55,008 nt of DNA, taken from the NCBI RefSeq assembly GCF_017115165.1, contig NZ_JABXKF010000117.1, forward strand, positions 1-55,008, given 5' to 3'. The position numbers and the translations under genes were made by a program. Below are positions 35,404-47,400 of this stretch, in pieces (positions within the stretch are counted from its first letter, which is position 1; every line of letters begins with the position of its first letter). The notes beneath the pieces are model-generated. The model had not been told where the DNA came from, made no database searches, and worked only from the letters and a program-made list of their open reading frames with translations. The DNA comes from Nostoc sp. LPT. Lineage in GTDB: Bacteria; Cyanobacteriota; Cyanobacteriia; Cyanobacteriales; Nostocaceae.

Positions 35404-38400
35404 TCAAAACTCCACTATTTCGCCACTGACTTCTGTAACTGGTAAATTTTGTGTTGCCCAATCCATGACTTTTACGTAGGCTGCTAAACCAGCCACTGTA
35501 GGAGACTCAAACATCGTCTGTATGGGTAGGTTAAGTCCAAAAGCTGAATTTACCCGTGATATCACTTGAGTAGCTAGCAGAGAATGCCCACCTATTTCAA
35601 AGAAGTTGTCCTTGACTCCAATCCGTTCCAGTCTCAAAACTTCACTCCAGATTTGAGTTAGTTGAGCTTCAATAGGTGTTCGAGGTAAAACAAAACTAGT
35701 TGAGAGATTTCTGGTGGCTGTATCAGGTGTTGGGAGGGAGCGGCGATCAACCTTGCCATTGGGTGTCAGGGGCAAGGCATTGAGGAGGACAAAAGCTTGG
35801 GGAACCATATAATTGGGTAGCTTTTGTTGGATAAATTCGCGTACTTGCGGTACGAGCTTGCGGACTAACTTGCCTTGCAAGGGATTGTTAGTGTAGTTAG
35901 TCCAGGGTTTGGTGGTGACTGTCTCACGATCCCAAAAAGCCATCGCCCCTAGTTTATCAGATGTCTGCGTTGAATTGCGACAGAACACCAGATCATAGCA
36001 ACCATCCTGACTACTCTCCCACCAACTCAGGTGGACAGTGTAATTGAGTTGCTGCCCCAACTGCCAAAACTCTTCCGGATTTATCCCACCTGCTGACTGT
36101 TGTGCTAGCAGTTGCCGCAATTGGCTGACTGTCTCAACACCAGGGGGATGTTCCAACCATTGCCAAATCTGTAATGCTTGCTGTACCCGTTGATTAGGTA
36201 CGCGCCTAATTCCCAACAGTTCTGGCTGCTCTTGAAGCAACTGGTTTTGAATTTGTGTGAATGAGAGCTTGTCTAGTTGCCAGTTTAACCAAGGAACTAT
36301 CGTCACTTCGGCTTTGCTCAGTGCAAGTGTTTGCACATTAGTGTTTACATGGAGGGTAACATCATAGCGAAATTGACTTAACTCATTTTGAAAGCGACCA
36401 CGTTTCGGCTGAATCTCCACCCAAGTAATCTGGGAAAAACGTTGTTGCAGGGCAATGAAAAAACTCGGATCGATGAGCAATTCTTCTTCCCCGTCTATAC
36501 TCTGGTGTACCTGCTGCTGCCATTGCTCAACACTTTTGGATTCAGGGACTTGGGACAACTGTACAGCCGCATGGTATGGCTCCAATAGAGGCAAGCTGCG
36601 GACATCGCCCACGAAAATAGTCCCTTGATCGCCAATCGTCGCCATGACTCCTTCTAGAACTTGCAACAGATACTCAACGCTGGGGAAATACTGTATAACT
36701 GAGTTCAAAATTACAGTGTCAAATTCTGCTGTGGGGATGTCTTCAAAGTTATCCGCCGTTTTGTGCAACAGCCGGACATTTTCTAAACCCTCTACTGAGT
36801 GACAGAGCCGTTCAACATACTGTAGAGCTGCTTTGGAGTAATCGGTTCCCCAATACTGTTGGCAGCGCTGGGCAACACGAGATAACAATAACCCCGTGCC
36901 ACAACCAATTTCTAAGACTCGCTGCGGTAACAGAGACAAAATTCGCTCCACCGTACTCTCCACCCACTCCTGCATCTCTTGAGCTGGGATGGCAAGCTTT
37001 GTGTACGAACTGTTCCAACCAGCAATATTGAACGTTAAGTCATCTGTAGATGCTTGAGACTGACTATAGGCTTGTTCATAGAGCGTTTGCCAATCCGAAA
37101 CGTACTCGTTCTGCCATTGGTAAACCTGTTCGGATAATGCTTGGCCTTTGAGATCCGGCACTAAATAAGCTACCAGACTTGTACTGAGCGAAGCCGAAGT
37201 GCGTTGATCGCCAGGGATGTCTTCTCTTGCTACGACAACACTCTCCCGCACTAAGGGGTGTTGACTCAAAACTGCTTCAACTTCCCCAGTTTCGATGCGA
37301 AAACCGCGAACCTTTACCTGATGATCTATCCGACCGAGAAACTCGATATTCCCATCACTCAGGTAACGAGCTTTATCTCCAGTTTTGTAGAGACGAGAGT
37401 GCTTTGCACACGCTTCGCGATCGCCAAGCTTTGAACTGAAGGGATGGCGAATAAATTTCTCAGCAGTCAACTCAGGGCGGTTTATGTAGCCACGAGCCAA
37501 ACCAATACCCCCGATGTGTAGTTCGCCCGGAACACCTATGGGAACCGATTGGCAATGGTCGTCTAAAATGTATATCTGTGTGTTAGCAATAGGGCGACCA
37601 ATGGGTGGTTTCTGGCTGCCGTCGCTACAAAAAGCTACTGTCGCACAGACAGTCGATTCAGTAGGTCCGTAGGCGTTGAACAAGCGTCGCCCTCTAGACC
37701 ATTGCGCCACCAAATCGGCTGACAAGGCTTCTCCCGCTACGATGATATACTGTAAGGCGGGCAATCTCTCAGCAGGCAACACTGCCAAGGCTGAAGGTGG
37801 AAGGGTGATGTGAGTAATCGACTGGTCATGCAGTAATTGCATCAAGTTCTCACCTGGCAGTAATGATTCTGACGTTCCCAGAACTAGCCTTGCTCCCGAA
37901 CCAAAAGCCATAGCAATTTCCCAAATTGAGGCATCGAAGCTTAAGGAAGCAAACTGGAGAATGCGGCTGTCTGGCTGTACGTCAAAGAGCCGAATTTGCT
38001 CAGCAGCTAGGTTGCACAATCCCTGGTGAGCGACTAAAACCCCTTTAGGTTTGCCTGTAGACCCAGATGTATAAATTACATAGGCTAAATTCTCCAACTG
38101 AACGCCACTGACGGGATTCTCTTCACTCTCCTGAGAAATTACCCCCCAGTCTGCATCCAAATAGACCACCTGTGCCTGATGTTTGGGAAATCTGTCCGCT
38201 AACGAAGACTGAGTAACCAGCACCTGCAATTGAGCATCACTCAACATATAGGCAATGCGATCGCTGGGATATTTTGGATCTAGGGGGACATAAGCACCAC
38301 CTGCTTTGAGAATTCCCAACAATCCCACAATCATGGACAGAGAACGTTCCACACAGATGCCTACCAACATTTCTGGTTTCACGCCCTGTTTTTGCAAATA

Positions 38401-41400
38401 ATTTGCTAATTGATTGGCCTGTGCATTCAACTGCCCATAGGTAAGTTGTTGCGCCTCAAATACGACGGCGACTGCATCAGGATTTTGTTCTACAAAGCTC
38501 TCAAACAGTTGATGCAGACATTGCGTTGGATAATCCGTTTGAGTCGTGTTCCACTCCACTAACAATTGCTGCTGTTCGGCTGCTGTAAGTAGGGGTAATC
38601 GGTTGACTGGTTGTTCTGGGTAAGGAACAATAGCCGCTAACAACGTTTGATAATGCTGCATCATGCGAGCGATCATTGCCGCATCAAATAAATCGCTACT
38701 GTAACAGCAAAAGCCATTAAGACCTTCTAGAGTTTCCCAGAAGTGTAGTTCTAGGTCAACCCGAACCGTGTCAAGATGCCAAAGCATCTGCTCGACGCTT
38801 AAACCAGGCAAATCCCAGTCGGAGGTAGGAGCATTTTGCAGTGCAAATGCCACCTGCACCAGGGGGTTACGATTCAATTTTCGCTCTGGTTGCAACTCTT
38901 CTACCAATATCTCGAAGGGCAAATCCTGGTGTTCATAGGCATTGAGGGTGACTTGCCGTACTTGCGCCAGTAAGGCTTCAAAGGACGGTTCTTGGGATAA
39001 ATCGAACCTCAAGGCTAGAGTATTGACAAAAAATCCAATCAATGGTTCTGTTTCTTTGCGGTTGCGATTGGCAATAGGAGAGCCTACCACCAGATCCGTT
39101 TGTCCACTGTAGCGAGAAAGTAAGACGACAAAACCTGCTAGCAGCGTCATAAACAGAGTGGCTTCTGACTCCTGGCCGATCTGTCTGAGTTGTTGCGTCA
39201 GCTTGCCATCTATTTGAAAGCGCTCTACACCTCCGCGAAAAGTCTGTACAGCTGGGCGGGAGCGGTCTGTGGGTAGTTCTAATAGTGGTGGCGCTCCCGC
39301 TAACTCCTGCTTCCAGTAACTTAACTGACGTTCCAGTACCTGATTTGTCAGCCATTGGCGCTGCCACACTGCAAAGTCGGCATACTGCACAGATAACTCT
39401 GGTAATACAGCAGAACTACCCGCGGAAATGGCTCGATAATGGACAGACAGTTCGCGGTTCAAAACGCCTATTGACCAACCATCAGCAGCAATATGATGAA
39501 TCGCCAACAGCAATATGTATTCGTCTTGAGAAACTCGCCAAAGCATGACTCGCAGCACAGAATCATTGGCCAGATCGAATGGTTTGCGGGCTTCTTTTTT
39601 TGCCTGTTGCTCCACTTGTTTCCAAGAATCTGGCACATTCTGGAGATCCACCACTGGCAATGTTATGGTTATGTGAGGGGCGATCGCCTGTACTGGCTTA
39701 TCATCTTTGATCGCAAAGCGAGTACGCAGAACTTCATGCCGCCGCACTATTTCTTGAAGCGCCCCCTCCAAAGCTTTGACATTTAGATTTCCCACCAGAC
39801 GCAAGGCACAAGACATTGTGTAAGCACCACTTTCGCCTTCCAAGTGATGGAGAAACCACAGGCGTTCCTGCGCCCATGACAGGGGTATGTCTTTCTCTCT
39901 GGGGACAGGCACAATCGCCCCAAGCGTCAGACCTGAATCGGTTTGAAGTTCAGCTAAGATCGCATCGCTTAACTGGGCAACCGTAGGTGATTTAAATAGA
40001 TAGCGCAATGGCAACGAAATCTGGAAAGCTGACTGCAAGCGAGAAATTACTTGTGTAGCCAGCAGGGAATGCCCGCCGAGTTCAAAGAAATTATTGTGAA
40101 TGCCCACTTGCTCTATTCTCAGCACCTCAGTCCAAATTTGTGCCACCGTTTTTTCAATGGATGTGTGCGGGGCAACAAATTTGTCTAACATTTGCGAAGC
40201 TAAATCTGGTGCTGGAAGGGAGCGGTAGTCTACCTTGCCGTTGGATGTTAGTGGCAAAGTTTCTAGTACCACAAAAGCATTTGGCACCATGTAAAGTGGC
40301 AGTTGACTAGAGAGGTACTGACGCAGTTGGGGACTTGCGGGTGTTAAGTGTAAATTTGGTATCACATAGGCGACTAAGCGCTGAACACCTAGAGTGTCTT
40401 TACGGGCGATAACACAAGATGTTTGCACATCACTATGTTGATTTAGTACTGCTTCGATTTCTCCCAACTCGATGCGGAAACCGCGAATTTTTACTTGATT
40501 GTCGATGCGTCCTAGATACTCAATGTTGCCATCGGGTAAATAGTGTGCTAAATCCCCTGTTTTGTAAAGCCGCGAATCCGAGTCGGTGCTAAAGGAGTTG
40601 GGGATGAATTTTTCTTGTGTCAATTCTGGACGATTGAGATAGCCTCGTGCCAAACCCGCACCACCAATGTGCAGTTCTCCTGCTATACCAATGGGGACTG
40701 GTTGTAGATATTGGTCTAGTATATATATTTGAGTATTATGAATGGGGTGTCCAATTGGGATCTTTTGCTCATCAATTTCTGTTGTGGCTGAACCCGACAA
40801 TTTGCATAGCGTTGCTGCTACAGTCGTTTCAGTAGGTCCATAAGCGTTTATTAGCTGAGGGTACTCGCCTATATGCTGCTGCCAGATTCTTAATTGTTGC
40901 TTGAGCAGAGGCTCTCCACCAATAGTTACTAGCCGGATGCAATCGGGCAGGAGCAAATTGGCATTGGCTAATTCACTAGTTACCTGATACCAGTATGCTG
41001 TTGGCAAGTCTAATACTGTTAAATTCCAATCCCGGCATTTTTCGATAAACGTCTGTACAGAACTCAACATTTCATCGGTTCGCAACACTAAGGTTGCACC
41101 GCAACTCAGGCAAGGATAGATTTCTGCTGCCGCCACGTCGAAACTAATAGAGGAAAACTGTAGTGAGCGATCGCTATTGCTTAACCCATATTCAACAATT
41201 GCTGTCTGCGTAATATTAACTAAGGAGTGATGTTGAATCATTACTCCTTTAGGCTGACCTGTAGAACCAGAAGTGTAAATTACATAGGCTAAGTTTTCTC
41301 TTGTATTACTATTAACCAAGTCAAGATCGCTCGACTGGGAGATAAGTTGCCAATCAGTATCCAAACAGACCCTGCACTGAGCGACTTGTGCCGAGCGGAG

Positions 41401-44400
41401 CCGAGGTAAGCCGAAGTGAAGCGGCGCATGATACTCAGGTAGCCGTTCAAGAAGATGTTGTTGAGTCAGCAGTACTTGAACTTGAGCATCTTCAAGCATG
41501 AAGTTCAAACGCTCTTGGGGATACTCTGGGTCAAGTGGCACATAAGCACCACCCGCCTTAAGAATGCCCAAAAGTCCCACCACCATTAACAGTGAACGTT
41601 CCACACACAACCCTACCAGCACATCTGCTCCCACACCCAAAGTTTGCAAGTAATGCGCCAATTGATTAGCTTTGGCATTCAACTCGCGGTATGTTAGAGA
41701 CGCGACATATCGCGTCTGTACATTTTCAAATACCACCGCCACTGCATCGGGGGTGCGCTTAACTTGTGACTCAAACAACTGATGGATACATTTATCAAAG
41801 GGATACTCAGCTTGAGTATCATTCCACTCGACTAATAACTGATGCCGTTGGTCAGCAGTAAGTAGAGGTAATTTTCTAAGATGTTGTTCCGGCTCGGTAA
41901 CAATTGCTTGCAACAAAGTCTGGAAATGACTCAGCCATCGCTCAATAGTGTATGCATCGAATAAGTCGGTATTATAATTACACTCCAGTAATAGCTCACC
42001 CGCTCTCTCTGCCACATTTAAATGGAGATCCTGATCTTTAAAGTTAACAACTTGAGGCAATAAGTTAACGTCCAGTTGAGACATCTGTGGCAGAGTAATA
42101 GGCGGCTCTAAATTAAAGCTCACGTCAACCAAGGGAGAGCGACTAGTATCCCTTGGTAGGTTCAGTTGATTTAGCAATTGGGCAAAGGAGTAATCTTGGT
42201 GTTCGTAAGCTTCTAATAAATTACCTCGCATCTGTTTGAGATATTCTACAAACGTAGGATTACCTGCCAACTCACTACGTATCGGTAAGAAATGGGCACA
42301 ATAACCAACCATCCCCTCACCCCCCAAGAGTGATCGCCCAGATGTGGGAACCCCCACGATAATATCATCTTGTCCTGTCAGTCGATGAATTAACGTTGTG
42401 TAAACTGATAGTAGGATCATCAGCAGGGTGCAACCTTGTTGCTGACTGAACAGTTTGAGGTTTTTGGTCACTTGAGCATCAAGCTTAATGGTTTTGCCAC
42501 TGACGTGATAGGTTTTGATGGGTGGGCGAGTGCGGTCAGTGGGTAAGTCTAAAACAAGGGGTGCGGTCAATTTCTCCAACCAGTAAGATTGGTGAGCTTT
42601 CATCTCCTGCATCTGGCAATGCTTATTTTGCCACTCTATGTACTCCCGAAATTGTTTTGGAGGATTGAGATGGCAAACCATTCCTTGAGACTCGGCTGAA
42701 TACAAAGCCCCCAATTCTCGGAGAATAACTCCTATCGACCAGCCATCAATCACGATGTGATGGGCAGTCAAAACCAGTAAATGGAGTTCTGGCTCCAATT
42801 TGAGGAGATGCACACACAACAGAGAACCGTTACTCAAATCAAAGGGTTTTCGGCTTTCTTGGTCGAGCCACTCAGCGACTTGAGCATTGCAATCGCCTTC
42901 TAAACAACTGAAATCCAATACAGGACAATCTACTTTGAAGGTAGGTAAGATTTCTTGCACATCCCCCTTGGGGCTGATTTTTGTTCGCAGTGCCTCGTGG
43001 CGGTCAACTAGTTTCTGTATCGCTTGGCTCATTGCTGTTGCGTTCAACGAACCTCGTAATTGCAGCGTTACAGATTCGTTATAAGCAACTGAGCTATCTT
43101 CTCCCAACTGGGCTAACATCCAGAGTTGCTTTTGAGCTTCAGTGAGAGGGACTTCGGATGCAGCCGACGCTATAACGACAGTTTGTTTGGATCGAATTCC
43201 TACCTTCCCCTGGTTATTGGGAATAGTCACAACTTCTCTAAATTGACTTTCCTTTAACAGATCCTGCCATTGGTAAGGAGAAAGCAAAGGGGAGGATGGT
43301 CTCAAATCCAGGTCGGCAAACTTCCACCAACCTTCTGTCAACCCGAATGTCAAATCCAACCAGCGTTGGCGAACGGTTACTTCTAACAGTACTAGCAGCC
43401 CACCAGGAACTAACAACTGGTGTATATGCTTTAATGTCTGACGCAAATCCTTGGTAGCGTGTAACACATTAGCCGCTATGATCAAATCGTACTGACGAAA
43501 ATCAGACGCTTGTGTTTTGGGATCTTGCTCGATGTCTAAAATCTCATAGCGTACAAATGGATAATCGCCAAATTTCTTTTGAGCTTTGGAAATTAATACA
43601 GGGGAGACATCGGTAAACACGTATTCTGTCTGATGGTCTAGCAGTTGAGGCAGAATATAGGATGTTGTTCCCCCAGTTCCGCCTCCAATTTCTAGAATTC
43701 GCACCCTGCATTCCTGTGGGAAACGCTCCAGTACTTCAGAAACTGCCTTTTGCACTAAGGTGTTCATCACCTGAGACCCAGGTGAATCCTGATATAGTTT
43801 GGTTAGCGCGGTGGAATTACCCTTTGGGAATAACAACTCCAAAGGGTGGCACTCTCCCTGTAAAACTTGTGCAAGTTTCTGACCACAACGCTGGAGCAAG
43901 GTCAGTTCTGCTTCTACTTTTGGGTATTGAGCCAAAAATGCAATTTCTTGTGCTTGTGGGTTTTGAATCTCTACTATCTGAGTGACTTCCCAATGGTCAT
44001 TTACTTGATGTAGCACTTTTTCTTCTGCTAGCATTTCCAGTAAGCGCTCCAGCAACCGTTGGTGCTGCTCGATGATGCCCAATTGCTTTACAATAAATTT
44101 TGTTGAGAAGCGCCGCCCCGGTTGAAATTTCCATCCCATTTGCTGGAATGCTCTCAAAACATAAGTGATGCTTAGGGCTTCCAACTGGGCTACTGCTTCT
44201 CCATAAAATTTTACATTTTGTTGACAAGTTACTTGAGTGAACTCCGACAGCAGGCGATCGCCAATCTCTGAGGCGGTAGGCATATAATCTCTTAGACGGC
44301 ACTCGTCTCGACCCCAGAATAAGGCGGATGGCGTCAGGTTTTTATCCGAAAGGGCTGGTGTCAAATCGCTTAATGTTTCATTAGTGGTTTTATCAGTTTT

Positions 44401-47400
44401 TAGCGACTCGCTTAAACCTGACGGTAAAAAACCACCTTCTCGCAGTTCTTTGACACTATCCTTGACTGCTTGGATAACATAATTAATATCCGCATCGGTA
44501 TGTGCTGTAGAAAGAAAACAGTTACGCCCTTCCCAGATATAAACACCTTTGTCAATTAAATGATAAAAAAATAAATCTAGATTTCCTGGGAAAGTAAAAC
44601 GAAACAGCGAACCAAAATGCACAATGCGGATGGGTACATCTTCTTCTTCAAAGTAAGAGTTAAGTGTTTGGACTAACTGCGATGTGCGCTGATTTAACTG
44701 CTGCTGAAGTTCAGTACCTTGTTTCTTGAGATGCTGAAGCACTGCTAATGCTGCAACCATCCCTGTGTGATTTTTATTAAAGGTTCCAGCAAAAAATATC
44801 TTTTCTGCTTGTGGATACGAAGCATCTCCATAGTTCCACAAACCACCATCAATACCATTCATGTAGGTGGCTTTCCCAGCTACCACTCCTATTGGAGTCC
44901 CACCGCCGATAATTTTTCCATAAGTGACGATATCTGCTTCAATGCCAAACCATGCCTGCGCCCCACCTGGATGTATGCGAAAACCTGTAAGAACTTCATC
45001 AAAAATCAGTGCTGTTCCTGATGCTTGTGTCAATTGCCTCAATTGCTGTAAAAATTCTTTGGGCTGCAAATCAGGTCGGCGGCTCTGCACAGGCTCAACC
45101 AATACAGCAGCTAATTCCTGAGCATGGACTTGCAAAATCTCAATGGATTTTGGATTTCCATAATCCAGTACTAAAACATTTTCAACAAAATTCTGAGATA
45201 CTCCTGAAGCTAAAGGTACAGCTTTAATCTTACCCTCTGGTGCTGTGGCTAAGATTCCATCAAACTGACCATGATAGGAACCAGCAAATAAAGCAATCTT
45301 AGTACGACCTGTCGCCGAGCGTGCTAGACGTAGCGCTGTCATCACTGCTTCTGTACCTGAATTACAGAAAGTAACTCGCTCCATACCCGTCAGTTCGCAG
45401 ATTAACTGGGCAACCTCTCCTGCTAACTTAGACTGGGGGCCAATTTTAAGACTTTGTTGATAGTGCTTTTGAACAGGTTCAGTCACGAACTGTGGATCGT
45501 GACCAAAAAGAAGCACCCCGAATCCCATAGTGATATCTACATACTCATTCCCGTCCACATCCCAAAATCTAGAACCTTGCGATCGCTCTCCAGCGATAGG
45601 ATAGACCATCTCCTTAATGGAGAGACGGAACCCAGCTGTAGCTCTGCTATCGGCCAGTACCGGACGATAGCTTTGTGCAAGCTGTTTTGATTTTTGATGG
45701 CGTTTATTATAGCGATCGCTCAGTACTTCTATATGGTGCTGTTGTTGCAGACTTAGTTCCTTTCCTGGAATATCTGCACCTGGAAAAGAAGAAAGAGGTG
45801 AAAATGGCTCATGGGACGGTTGCTTTAACTCCGGCTTGGTTGGAGTGGCAGAAGGTGTTGCTTGAGTGATTTGGTTGTGTTGCTCTTTCTGGGGCGAATC
45901 AACAGCAGGCGTTATAGTTTGAGCGGATTGAAGCTGCCCATTCTTGGATGACAATAAACTTTTTTCAGACGAACCGTTGCCGCGCAAGACCTCTAATTGC
46001 TGAGACATGACTTGGAGCTGCTGCGTCATAATTCGTTCTAAGGTCGTCTCAGGAGCTGCTGTTCCTTTGTGTTCAAAATCCTGTGTACTAGGAAGGCTTG
46101 ATTCAGGGGTTGATTGAGTAGAGATTGGTTGCTCTGGCTGTTGTAGAGAATCTGGCTCAACCCTTTGTGGGGATAATTTTTGGTCTATGTACGTAGCTAA
46201 TGTATAAATAGTCGTCAATTCTTCAAATAACTGACCAATTGCAATTTTGATTCCATAAGTGTTTTCAATCCGGCGCACGGCTTCGACGAGAATGATGGAA
46301 TCTGCACCCATTTCCAAAAAGGGAGCATGAATGTTGACATCTGCTGGCGAGACTTGCAGTAAATTCCCGACTAAAGCTTGCAATCTGGCTAAAATTTCTT
46401 CTAGTCTGCTGGGTGTGGGAGTAGCATCTATTTTGAATGTCGATTTTTTGCCATTTACAGCCAAGTCTTTTTCATTCATGGTTTGTTTTACTTGTTGAAT
46501 CCAATAGCGCTGTCTTTGAAACGGATAGGTCGGTAGTGCGACTTTCTCGTGCAGATAGTCTCGTTCAAACTCTAACCAATCAACTTTGACTCCGGCTACG
46601 TATAACTCACTCAAACTAAAGAGCAGTTGTTGCCATTCCGGTACTCCAGAACGCAAAGAAGGTAGCCACAGACCCTCGCTGTCTGGCAAACATTGATACC
46701 CCATACTCAACAAAATCGGCTTGGGCCCAATCTCTAAGAAAACTTTATATCCTTGCTGATGCAATGTCTGCATACTGTCAGCAAACCGCACTGCTTGTAG
46801 CACATGATTCACCCAGTATTGCGCTGTGGTAATCTGCTCATCAGCTGGTCGTCCAGTGACATTAGATACTAATGGAATCTGGGGCTGTTTGTAGGTGACA
46901 TGATTGGCTACTTGCTCAAACTCCTTCAACATAGGTGTCATCAGTGGGGAATGGAAGGCATGAGATACTTGCAAACGCTTTGTCTTGATTAAGAGCGCTT
47001 CTAGCTGGTGGCAAATAGTACCAATTTCTTCACTAGCTCCTGAAATCACTACACTTTCCGACCCATTGATGGCTGCGATCGCCACTGTACGCTCATAAGG
47101 TGCTATGATTTGCCGCACTTGCTCTTCGGAAGCAATCAGTGAAATCATCTCGCCTCCCGGTGGCAGCTGCTGCATCAACTGTCCCCGATGGGCAATAAGT
47201 TTCAATCCATCTTCCAGACTAAAAATCCCTGCTACAGTTGCCGCAACATATTCGCCAACGCTATGACCCATCACCACATCTGGTTCAATACCCCAAGATT
47301 TCCACAGTTGATACAGAGCATATTCAAAAGCAAACAGCGCAGGTTGGGTATAGGCGGTTTGATCAATAGGCAGAGTGGATGAGGAAGATGAGGGAGAATT

